From an uncultured Bacteroidota bacterium (lineage in GTDB: Bacteria > Bacteroidota > Bacteroidia > Bacteroidales > P3), in contig URCX01000109.1 of NCBI GenBank assembly GCA_900546465.1, positions 1-6,680 on the forward strand: DNA of 6,680 bases, read 5' to 3'. Shown here piece after piece: positions 1-6,043 of the stretch (position 1 is the stretch's first letter; each line of letters begins with the position of its first letter). The notes beneath the pieces are model-generated. The model was not told the origin of the DNA. It saw only the letters and a list, made by a program, of their open reading frames with translations, and searched no databases. The translations under genes and the position numbers were made by a program.

Positions 1-1
1 C

Positions 2-220
2 AGGGTTAAAGCCGAGATAAGGCGTATAGACTCTTATTCGGCACATGCCGACCGCAACGAATTGCTGCGTTATCTCTCCTGTCAGGACAAGACAAAACTC
101 AAAAAGCTTATTCTCGTTCACGGAGAGGAAGAAACCCAGAAGAATTTCGCCCGAACATTGCAGGAAAACGGCTACAAAAATATTTTCATTCCTACAAAAG
201 GCGATAAATTGGAACTATGA
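2..220 (+). CDS. Metallo-beta-lactamase-fold RNA-processing-type hydrolase, C-terminal fragment (5' end outside window)
   Basis: Only the last 72 codons are present, read in frame from base 2 to a TGA at 218-220. Two motifs mark it as the C-terminal part of an MBL-fold protein of the beta-CASP/RMMBL type. One is SYSAHADRNELL, equivalent to the family's G-(F/Y)-S-x-H-A-D segment, whose His and Asp lie near the metal site. The other is LILVHGEEET, the family's VHGE strand, followed by a helix and a closing strand (NIFIPTKGDKLEL). Known members are cytoplasmic endo- or exoribonucleases related to CPSF-73 and TTHA0252. The substrate here cannot be deduced because the catalytic HxHxDH region is outside the window. 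The stop codon overlaps the next start (ATGA), so the two genes are probably co-transcribed and translationally coupled. I am confident of the family and not of the exact activity. Confidence 0.85.
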   Translation, partial: RVKAEIRRIDSYSAHADRNELLRYLSCQDKTKLKKLILVHGEEETQKNFARTLQENGYKNIFIPTKGDKLEL

Positions 221-732
221 ACAAAACCATAAACCATATAGGCAAAGCAGTGTCGGCAATGCTGTTTTGCCTTTGTCTCAACACTGCCCTGCTTGCCCAG
301 ACATATAACAAGGATACGGACAATCAAAAAGGCTCTTCGGCAACAGACTTCACCTATACTGACAAGGAAGGAGAGCATAGACTGTATGAACTCATAGAAA
401 AGCGAAAAAACAATATCCTTATATTGTTTCATTCTCCCGATTGCGAAGATTGTGCAAAAGTAAAACGCCGTCTTACCAAAAGCAAAAGCCTTCGCAAAGC
501 AGTGGAAAGCGGAGAGTTGACAGTCCTTTTGGTAGCCGTGGAAACTGATAAGGCAAAATGGGAAGCAACATGCAGCAGCCTGCCGGAAGAATGGGTGAAT
601 GCCTATTGCGAAGACTGTACTCCGATAACCAAAAGCTACATTTGGACAGTACCGACTTTCTTTTTGATAGATAAAAACACCATAGTTATAGACAGAGAAT
701 TTGAACACAATGAAAAGAATAAGTATAATTAA
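217..732 (+). CDS. Exported thioredoxin-fold protein with two CEDC motifs
   Basis: The product is 171 residues. Residues 1-28 look like a Sec signal peptide (hydrophobic core AVSAMLFCLCLNTALLA, cleavage likely at LLA-Q), so it should act in the periplasm. The Cys residues in the signal do not form a lipobox. The mature part reads as a thioredoxin-like fold. A strand (NILILFHS, 66-73) leads into SPDCEDCAKVK, with an active-site-type C76-E-D-C79 at the start of a helix. A later TVPTFFLID (144-152) carries the cis-proline (P146) before a beta strand. The family context is disulfide handling or cofactor reduction in Bacteroidales, but no partner is visible. A second C131-E-D-C134 just before the cis-Pro segment is unusual. 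The start is the ATG inside the preceding gene's ATGA, and the 3' end overlaps aroQ by 23 bp. It could be a catalytically inactive thioredoxin relative. The fold is fairly sure and the function open. Confidence 0.85.
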   Translation: MNKTINHIGKAVSAMLFCLCLNTALLAQTYNKDTDNQKGSSATDFTYTDKEGEHRLYELIEKRKNNILILFHSPDCEDCAKVKRRLTKSKSLRKAVESGELTVLLVAVETDKAKWEATCSSLPEEWVNAYCEDCTPITKSYIWTVPTFFLIDKNTIVIDREFEHNEKNKYN

Positions 733-1126
733 CGGTCCCAACCTTAATCTGCTCGGCAAAAGAGAGCCGGAAATTTACGGTAACAGCACATTCGAGAGTT
801 ATTTGGAAGCACTGCGAAAGCGTTATCCCGATGTGAAATTGCGTTATCGGCAAAGCAATGTGGAAGGAAAGATAGTCGATTACCTGCAAGAGGAAGACGG
901 CTGCGACGGTATTATTCTCAATGCAGCAGCCTACACTCACACCTCCATAGCTATTGCAGATGCCGTCAAAGCTATTGGAAGTCCTGTGGTGGAAGTGCAT
1001 ATCAGTAATATCTTTGCCCGAGAACCGGAACGACAACACTCTCTCCTATCGGCAGCCTGCAAAGGCAGCATATCCGGTTTCGGCTTGGAAAGCTACTCCT
1101 TGGCAATCGAAGCCCTCATTCGCTAA
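710..1126 (+). CDS. aroQ: 3-dehydroquinate dehydratase, type II
   Basis: This cytoplasmic enzyme performs step 3 of the shikimate pathway, dehydrating 3-dehydroquinate to 3-dehydroshikimate. The 138-residue length is normal for the dodecameric type II class. The N-terminus IINGPNLNLLGKREPEIYG is the family signature. By alignment from memory with the Mycobacterium enzyme, R18 and Y23 correspond to the catalytic Arg and the Tyr base. Further conserved elements are IILNAAAYTHTS (68-79) with N71, VVEVHISN with the catalytic His H97, and R108 in the following AREPERQHS loop. All key residues are present. I chose the ATG at 710 over a TTG three codons upstream because it places MKRISIINGPN at the usual distance. 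The gene starts inside the thioredoxin-fold gene (23 bp overlap), so translation is probably coupled. aroE, the next pathway step, lies convergently 111 bp away. Confidence 0.96.
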   Translation: MKRISIINGPNLNLLGKREPEIYGNSTFESYLEALRKRYPDVKLRYRQSNVEGKIVDYLQEEDGCDGIILNAAAYTHTSIAIADAVKAIGSPVVEVHISNIFAREPERQHSLLSAACKGSISGFGLESYSLAIEALIR

Positions 1127-1237
1127 TCCCCGCAAACAATTCCCCATCACACCACCTCTTAATTAAACGCCTCATTACTCAAAGGCTGTTTCAGAAAAAC
1201 TGAAATGGCAAAAGAATTTCATAGAAGGTTGTTTTGC
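1127..1237. other. Convergent intergenic region between aroQ and aroE
   Basis: This 111 bp gap separates the stop codons of two converging genes. It holds a 25 bp hairpin (1185-1209) and an imperfect direct repeat: AAGGCTGTTT at 1182-1191 and AAGGTTGTTT at 1225-1234, 43 bp apart. TTAATTAA at 1159-1166 is a simple palindrome without evident function. I see no open reading frame of note here. Confidence 0.8.
1185..1209 (+). terminator. Hairpin, possible terminator of the aroQ transcript
   Basis: GCTGTTTCAG (1185-1194) and CTGAAATGGC (1200-1209) form a 10 bp stem with an AAAAA loop. Eight pairs are Watson-Crick and two are G-U in the plus-strand RNA. Read on the minus strand, the two G-U pairs become A-C mismatches, so the structure favours the aroQ direction. 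It is followed by AAAAG and not by a U-run, so it is not a classical intrinsic terminator. Its place between convergent genes still makes transcript ending or 3'-end protection the likely job. Confidence 0.45.
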
Positions 1238-1987
1238 TCAATTATTCTGCCAAATCTGCCAAGCTTTGTCGGCTTGTAATTTGAGCATACGTAAGCCGTT
1301 GGAAGTAGGACAATGTCTTGCGGCGGCTTCTTGCAAAAGTGGTGTTTGAGAAGGGTTGTAAATAAGGTCGAATACGCATTGCGAGGCTTGCAATTTTGCG
1401 GTGTTTATGGGTGGCATTTGGTTTTCGTACGGGTGCATGCCCAAAGGCGTGGCATTCACTATGAGTTGATAAGCCGAAAGGGCGGTATCGAGTTCAGCAT
1501 AGCTTATATGTTCTTTATCATCGAACATGCGTCGGCTTGCAATGCGATAAGAAATGTTATGCTTCTCCAATACCTTGGCTATTGTCTGCGAAACTCCTCC
1601 TCTGCCAAGTATGACGGCAGTGCTTATTGCGGAAAGGTCGAAACTCTCTGCCAAAGAGTTTTCAAATCCGTAGAAATCCGTATTGTATCCTCGCAAATAC
1701 ACTTTGTCATCTTCTCTTATGACTTTGACACAGTTCACATTACCGCATAATTCTGCCGAAGTGTCCATGGAATTAAGGTGCGGCAGGAAGGCTTTCTTGT
1801 ATGGCATGGTTATATTGAAGCCTTTCAGTTCCGGCGTTTCGGCAATATGTTTCAATGCCTCTTCGACAGAGCTTTCTTCCCATAACTCATAATCCGCCTC
1901 TATGCCCTCTCGAAAAAATTTCTCTCTGAAATATTTTTGCGAAAAAGAGTGTGCGAGCGGCTTTCCGACCAAGGCGTACAGCTCCAC
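1238..1987 (-). CDS. aroE: Shikimate dehydrogenase
   Basis: The 249-residue cytoplasmic enzyme reduces 3-dehydroshikimate to shikimate with NADPH. The N-terminus YALVGKPLAHSFSQ carries the shikimate-binding Ser residues (S14, S16). NITMPYK (58-64) supplies the catalytic Lys K64, and GYNTD (100-104) the catalytic Asp D104. The nucleotide-binding loop is LGRGGVSQ (127-134), a variant of the usual GAGGAS. ASRR (150-153) stands where NRT-type NADP-binding residues normally lie. NATPLGM (178-184), DLIYNP (207-212) and GLRMLKLQA (231-239) complete the family pattern. It is shorter than the roughly 270 residues of the E. coli enzyme, which fits Bacteroidota forms. The start is GTG, one base after the DedA stop (TAA-A-GTG), with no alternative ATG at a suitable place. 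It is the last gene of the minus-strand operon, and the A/G-rich end of dedA may serve as ribosome-binding region. Confidence 0.96.
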   Translation of the reverse strand: MELYALVGKPLAHSFSQKYFREKFFREGIEADYELWEESSVEEALKHIAETPELKGFNITMPYKKAFLPHLNSMDTSAELCGNVNCVKVIREDDKVYLRGYNTDFYGFENSLAESFDLSAISTAVILGRGGVSQTIAKVLEKHNISYRIASRRMFDDKEHISYAELDTALSAYQLIVNATPLGMHPYENQMPPINTAKLQASQCVFDLIYNPSQTPLLQEAAARHCPTSNGLRMLKLQADKAWQIWQNN

Positions 1988-1988
1988 T

Positions 1989-2729
1989 TTATTTCTTCTT
2001 TTTCTTAACTGCTTTGAATATCAGATAAGCCACGAATGCTATACCCAAAACAAGCAGCACATACGATAATTCATGGCTGTATTGGTTTATAAGTTCCTTA
2101 TTGCCATGACCGACATAGCCGAGAACGGCAAGAATGATATTCCAAACTCCTGCTCCCAAGGCTGTGAAACCGATAAAGTTCAGAAGATTCATGCGGGCAA
2201 GTCCCGCCGGTATGGAAATCAGTTGACGAATGCCGGGGACAAGTCTTCCGATAAAGGTGGAACTCTTGCCGTGCTTATCGAAGTAGGCTTCGGCTTTTTC
2301 TATCTTTTCCTTGCTTAACAGACACATCTTTCCGAGTCTGCTCTCTGCAAATTTGTAAATAATGGGACGTCCCAACCATAAAGCCAGATAGTAATTTATC
2401 ACTGCTCCTACTATCGCTCCGAGGGTTGCAAAGACGACAACCAAAACGATATTCATATCACTATCCTCTTCCAATGCTTTATATGCGGCAGGAGGAACCA
2501 CCACCTCCGAGGGAAAAGGTATGAAACTGCTCTCTATCACCATAAGAAGGGAAACCGTTCCATAGTTCATATTATCCATATACCAAGCACTCACACTCTC
2601 TACAAGATTGGTTTTCTCTTCCTGTGGTGCTGTTGCCGGCTTGTCTTCATTCGTCTGAGCCGCAAGAGGCATGACACCGAGCAATGCAAGCATTGCCAAA
2701 GCCAATGCCTTCTTCATTCCGTTAATCAT
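1989..2729 (-). CDS. DedA-family (VTT domain) inner-membrane protein with N-terminal signal peptide
   Basis: The product is 246 residues. Residues 5-25 (MKKALALAMLALLGVMPLAA, then Q) look like a cleavable signal peptide. A polar Pro/Glu linker runs to about residue 40. The DedA core follows: ESSFIPFPSEVVVPPAAY (66-83) with the conserved acidic residues E66 and E75, a hydrophobic helix at about 93-120, the signature FIGRLVPGIRQL (159-170) with R162 and R168 six residues apart as in E. coli YqjA, and PAGLARM (174-180). Hydrophobic segments at about 183-205 and 221-238 end in a KKKKK tail. DedA proteins act in the inner membrane. Members such as B. subtilis UptA return undecaprenyl phosphate across it, and others affect proton-motive force and drug tolerance; which applies here is unknown. 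The ATG at 2729 overlaps the TPR gene by 8 bp. An ATG at 2717 (MKKALAL) is an equally plausible start. Confidence 0.92.
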   Translation of the reverse strand: MINGMKKALALAMLALLGVMPLAAQTNEDKPATAPQEEKTNLVESVSAWYMDNMNYGTVSLLMVIESSFIPFPSEVVVPPAAYKALEEDSDMNIVLVVVFATLGAIVGAVINYYLALWLGRPIIYKFAESRLGKMCLLSKEKIEKAEAYFDKHGKSSTFIGRLVPGIRQLISIPAGLARMNLLNFIGFTALGAGVWNIILAVLGYVGHGNKELINQYSHELSYVLLVLGIAFVAYLIFKAVKKKKK

Positions 2730-4407
2730 CTTTTTCTGATTTTTTTGTAAGTTCTTTCAATTTACGAACACAAGCCTTGTCGGCTGAAAGTGAGGGAAGG
2801 CGATGTACTATTGCCTCCGCAGTATAACCCCTATACAAAATCATGTCCTCCAAAATCATGTTTATCGTGTTTTGGGAACCGGTAGTAAATTGTAGTGTAT
2901 CAATCATGGAGCATTCCAATATGAATATATCGATTTCCGACTCGTTATCCGCAGCAGCAAGAGCCTCTGTAACCAACGATATTGCTTCTTCAATCTTACC
3001 GTTACGCACCATCTTCTCTGCCCATGAGGCTGCAATATAACATCTGTGCTTTTTGAAAAACTCCGCTGTGTCTTTCTCTTCCTTGTTTTCAAATTGGGTC
3101 TTGGCAGCTTCCTCACAGCAATGTTCATATAAGCTTTGATAAATTGCATCTGCCTGCACATGGTCTCCGCAATCGTAGAGTAATTCGGCAAAAGTTATTC
3201 TGTGTCCATAGCATTCGGGTTCTTCTTTCAAGGCTTGCATTGCCAACTGCAAGGCTTTGTCCGTTTCGCCCTTGGGAATAAGACAACGTGCCATGAACAT
3301 GCGTACTTCACTCTTGGAATAGAAATTCTCTCCGTCGCAAACAGGCATTACATTGTTCATTTCCAAGATTTTCTCACATACTGCAAAGCATTTGTCGTAG
3401 TATTCCAAGTATATACCGGTTTCTATATACTCTCTCAAACAGGCTTTCCATAATTCCACCAAAGTATTACGTTCTCTTGAGTCCTGCACTCGCTTAGTTT
3501 CCGCCTCTATATCGGGGATTAGTTTGTCTATCATGTTCCAAGTTTTCTCCTTATCGAGGCTTCGCATGTAGATTTGAACTACCTTGCGTTTTATATCCAA
3601 ATTACGAGGGTTTATACACAGGCAATAATCGTATGCTTGTGCAGCCCTGTCATATTCCTTCGCTCTCATATAGAATTCGGCAAGCGTTTCCCAATAATCG
3701 CATGAGAAAGGGTTCTCCTTGACAAAGTATTCCATTGCCGCAAACACTTCTTTCTTACTTGCGGGGTTACGTCTGCAAAGATTGGCTGCCACCGTCAAGA
3801 GATTATCGGACAATACCGTATCCAAGAAAAGGAAATCACCTGCTCCGTATGCCGAAATATCGTCATCGTAAATATGTTGTTTATCGACCTCCAAGGCTAA
3901 GAGAATTAAGTGCTTCGCCTCCTTGAACCTCCTACGGCAGAGTGCTATTTCTGCCATCTTCTCGCAAATGTATTCGTTCTCGAAAGCAATGTTTATTCCA
4001 TAAAGAAGTTCCATGGCTTCATCGTATCTTTCCATTCGGATAAGCACCTTGGCTTTCTGATAGTCGAACAAGGAGATTTCTTCCTTGTCATGACAACAGG
4101 CTTTCTTCTTCGTATTGTTCAAACTATTATATGCCTTATCGGGATCGGTCTGTGAGAGATATTCTGCCCTGCGAATGGTAATCTCAAGCCTGTTCGGATA
4201 TGTCATATCTGCCTTATCGAGAGCTGTCTGCAAAAGTATGTTATCCGATTCTTCGGCAAGAAAATAATCTATAATGTCCAACCACTCGTCTATATCGTAA
4301 AACATAGACGCTTCATGGTTCTGCACCTTTTTGGCAAAGTCTGCCACAAGGGAAAACAACTCCTGCTCGTAGTCGAAATCGTCTTGTTCGTCGAAATAGT
4401 CGCTCAT
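2722..4407 (-). CDS. Cytoplasmic tetratricopeptide-repeat protein
   Basis: This 561-residue protein has no signal peptide or membrane segment. The first 20 residues are very acidic (DEQDDFDYEQE), followed by MFYDIDEWLDIIDYFL (35-50), a typical beginning of Bacteroidales TPR proteins. Helical repeats run through most of the chain. The clearest TPR units lie at about 112-145 (QKAKVLIRMERYDEAMELL), 237-270 (YWETLAEFYMRAKEYDRAA, ending in NP) and 366-399 (ARCLIPKGETDKALQLAMQAL), with degenerate units between and after them. The C-terminus is charged (KKSEKDD). TPR arrays are protein-binding scaffolds, and no enzyme motif is visible. It starts 18 bp after the exported-protein gene, with an A-rich leader and no strong Shine-Dalgarno site. 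It overlaps dedA by 8 bp, so the two are likely translationally coupled. Numerous Cys residues for a scaffold (such as ACC at 103-105 and CC at 430-431) are notable. The family is sure and the role unknown. Confidence 0.92.
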   Translation of the reverse strand: MSDYFDEQDDFDYEQELFSLVADFAKKVQNHEASMFYDIDEWLDIIDYFLAEESDNILLQTALDKADMTYPNRLEITIRRAEYLSQTDPDKAYNSLNNTKKKACCHDKEEISLFDYQKAKVLIRMERYDEAMELLYGINIAFENEYICEKMAEIALCRRRFKEAKHLILLALEVDKQHIYDDDISAYGAGDFLFLDTVLSDNLLTVAANLCRRNPASKKEVFAAMEYFVKENPFSCDYWETLAEFYMRAKEYDRAAQAYDYCLCINPRNLDIKRKVVQIYMRSLDKEKTWNMIDKLIPDIEAETKRVQDSRERNTLVELWKACLREYIETGIYLEYYDKCFAVCEKILEMNNVMPVCDGENFYSKSEVRMFMARCLIPKGETDKALQLAMQALKEEPECYGHRITFAELLYDCGDHVQADAIYQSLYEHCCEEAAKTQFENKEEKDTAEFFKKHRCYIAASWAEKMVRNGKIEEAISLVTEALAAADNESEIDIFILECSMIDTLQFTTGSQNTINMILEDMILYRGYTAEAIVHRLPSLSADKACVRKLKELTKKSEKDD

Positions 4408-4425
4408 CTGCTTTTTATCTTTGGT

Positions 4426-5850
4426 TTAGCGTAATTCGACAGGTATCATGGCAACCCTGTACAACTTATTGTTACGGAAAATGACGTAAATATTTCCCAT
4501 ATAGAACCAATGTCTGTTGCTTCCGTCAAAGTTGGTCTCCACATCCCTTTCAGGCTTTCCCCAAGACAAGTCTGCCATATCCATGGTCATGTCTTTTATC
4601 AGTTCCTTTTGCAATATGGCTTTATGGAAAGTGGGATAAGTGTCCTTATACTTCAAAACCTTGTTACCCTCTGCAAGACAAAGTTCGAAACTCAAACGAT
4701 CCCCCAAATTAAAGTCCTCTCCGACATAGAATTTCCTGCCTCTTTGGTTTCTCATCAGCATTTGGAACTTACCATCCTTTACCACGAAATCCAAACAATG
4801 GAAAACGTCTCCTTGTTTAATTGTAATAGGTCTTTTCCACCTCAAATCTATCACGGTCAAAGGGAATTTGTCTCCTCTTACAACAAAATCCCTGTCCTTG
4901 TAATATTCTCTCGCTCTCTTATAGAACGCCTCTATCACAAAATGGAACTCACCCCTTTCCTTCAAAGTAGGATACTTGTAGTATATAGTGTCTCTTCTGC
5001 CTTTCTCCACCAATTTCAAATACACATCTGTAAGATTTTCCGCACTGTGGCACCAATCGGCAACGGTGAAAGTCTTGCCTGCCAAAAGCCTTGCCTTTCC
5101 TATCGGATAGTCGGTGAAAGAATACTTGCGGCTGTCGTCATCGTAATTATACAACTTCGTGCCGTTGAACAATCTTGCAATCGTCTCTTCCGTCACCACG
5201 GGCAGACTTATCTTGTGTCCGACCAATCGCATAGGCAGATGAGCATAATTGCTGTTGGTATCGTAATCCACTATCGAGACATCTTCGTTTGAAAACTTAT
5301 TTCTCGGATATTGGTTCTTGTTAGCGTTGAAATAGCTCATTGGAGTGAACGGAAAGTTATAGCGGTTGTAGAAGTTCCGGTAATTGTAAAAGATTGTATC
5401 CCCACTTGAACCGATAACGAGTTTAAGGAAAGGGTATTGCATATTCTTGAAGTCTCGTTTGTCGTCCTCAGCCTTGTAAATCTTATTGAACGCAAAATGG
5501 TCTGCAACATAATCTGCAACCATGAACCACTCGCCCTTTAACTGTTGTATCCTCTCCCACGGCATACGTTTGAGCTTATAATACCTCACCCCTGTTCTAT
5601 CACCCTTCTCCGCAGAGGCAATGCCGCCTATAAAGAAATAATCCCTCAATGCAGTATCCGAAACGTCCTGCAAATACAATGTCTGCCCCGTCAATGCAAA
5701 TGGTTTAACCATGAACTTCAAATGATTGTCATAGTCCGCATAATCGAAATCGGGCATATTTTTGTATTGTCTCAACTGTGCAAACACATCGCTGCAAACG
5801 CCCGAAACGAAACCCAAAAGCACAAATACTATTATTCTGCCGTATCTCAT
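4426..5850 (-). CDS. Exported protein of unknown function with internal duplication and BamE/SmpA-like C-terminus
   Basis: The 474-residue protein starts at the ATG at 5850. Residues 1-24 are a signal peptide (MRYGRIIVFVLLGFVSGV, cleavage after VFA before Q25). There is no lipobox, so it is periplasmic or surface-associated. An open frame continues upstream to 6120, but that part would cross the promoter and trmD. I see an internal repeat. GEWFMVADY (106-114) with FLKLVIGSSGDTIFYNY (141-157) matches GKTFTVADW (258-266) with YLKLVEKGRRDTIYYKY (277-293). A weaker third copy may begin at GDVFHCLDF (347-355). Residues 419-466 (KDMTMDMADLSWGKP, then HWFYMGNIYVIFRNNKL) resemble the BamE/SmpA pattern GMT..v...wGkP...w.Y....vyF.n. 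The protein is rich in Tyr, Phe, Asp and Lys, as is common for Bacteroidales envelope proteins. It is first in the operon with the TPR, dedA and aroE genes. I do not recognise a named family. Confidence 0.85.
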   Translation of the reverse strand: MRYGRIIVFVLLGFVSGVCSDVFAQLRQYKNMPDFDYADYDNHLKFMVKPFALTGQTLYLQDVSDTALRDYFFIGGIASAEKGDRTGVRYYKLKRMPWERIQQLKGEWFMVADYVADHFAFNKIYKAEDDKRDFKNMQYPFLKLVIGSSGDTIFYNYRNFYNRYNFPFTPMSYFNANKNQYPRNKFSNEDVSIVDYDTNSNYAHLPMRLVGHKISLPVVTEETIARLFNGTKLYNYDDDSRKYSFTDYPIGKARLLAGKTFTVADWCHSAENLTDVYLKLVEKGRRDTIYYKYPTLKERGEFHFVIEAFYKRAREYYKDRDFVVRGDKFPLTVIDLRWKRPITIKQGDVFHCLDFVVKDGKFQMLMRNQRGRKFYVGEDFNLGDRLSFELCLAEGNKVLKYKDTYPTFHKAILQKELIKDMTMDMADLSWGKPERDVETNFDGSNRHWFYMGNIYVIFRNNKLYRVAMIPVELR

Positions 5851-5877
5851 ATTTTTCTCTTTCAAAATTTCATTTGG

Positions 5878-5907
5878 CAAATGTACGAAGAAATGCTCAA
5901 TCCGAAA
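5878..5907 (-). promoter_or_regulatory. Bacteroidota-type promoter for the exported-protein/TPR/dedA/aroE operon
   Basis: On the minus strand TACATTTG (5885-5878) matches the Bacteroidetes primary-sigma -7 consensus TAnnTTTG exactly. Upstream, TTTC (5907-5904) is a 3-of-4 match to the -33 TTTG with an 18 bp spacer, slightly short of the usual 19-21. An A8 tract (5927-5920) lies farther upstream. The -7 box ends 27 bp before the ATG at 5850, giving a short leader and supporting that start. Confidence 0.7.
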
Positions 5908-5986
5908 GCAGGAGCAACCTTTTTTTTGCATTTTCGTAAGCATTGGAACAAGTAAACGGATTGGGAGAAGAATTTCGCAGAAGGGC

Positions 5987-6004
5987 GTTTCAGTAAAATG
6001 AAAC
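5987..6004. repeat. Perfect inverted repeat upstream of trmD
   Basis: GTTTCA (5987-5992) and TGAAAC (5999-6004) are perfect inverted halves around a 6 bp GTAAAA centre, 39 bp upstream of the trmD ATG. It could be an operator or an RNA hairpin in the leader. It closely resembles the core of the hairpin at 1188-1206 (GTTTCAG, A-rich loop, CTGAAAT). The function is not shown. Confidence 0.45.
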
Positions 6005-6030
6005 ACCGTAGCATTCCTCCCGATACGACA

Positions 6031-6035
6031 AAGGA
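6031..6035 (+). promoter_or_regulatory. Shine-Dalgarno site of trmD
   Basis: AAGGA lies 8 nt before the ATG at 6044, a good match and good spacing. It is the only clear Shine-Dalgarno site in the window, the other starts having A-rich or coding leaders, and it fixes the trmD start. Confidence 0.6.
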
Positions 6036-6043
6036 ATTCATTT

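Larger units (their letters stand above)
5851..6043. other. Divergent promoter region between the exported-protein gene and trmD
   Basis: This 193 bp non-coding stretch lies between two divergent starts. It holds the minus-strand promoter (5878-5907), an 8 bp T-run at 5920-5927 (an A-tract on the minus strand) placed like an upstream activating element, a perfect dyad at 5987-6004 and the trmD ribosome-binding site at 6031-6035. No convincing TAnnTTTG box is seen for trmD on the plus strand. Confidence 0.8.

Noticed and set aside
701..709. TTG start three codons upstream for aroQ
   Set aside because: The ATG at 710 gives the standard N-terminus of the family; TTG is rarer and adds nothing conserved.
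172..759. 195-codon open frame on the minus strand opposite the thioredoxin-fold gene
   Set aside because: It runs antisense across three overlapping real genes. Its hydrophobic Phe/Cys-rich product is what the reverse of Lys/Glu-rich coding sequence gives.
1159..1166. TTAATTAA palindrome
   Set aside because: A short AT-only palindrome is expected by chance and has no related context.
4510..5292. 260-codon open frame on the plus strand opposite the exported-protein gene
   Set aside because: It is antisense to a well-supported gene, shows no domain or signal, and has a composition typical of a shadow frame.
5994..6016. Plus-strand promoter for trmD (TAGCATTC at 6009-6016 or TAAAATGA at 5994-6001)
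   Set aside because: Both match TAnnTTTG poorly and the first has only a 17 bp spacer to a TTTC, so I did not call it.
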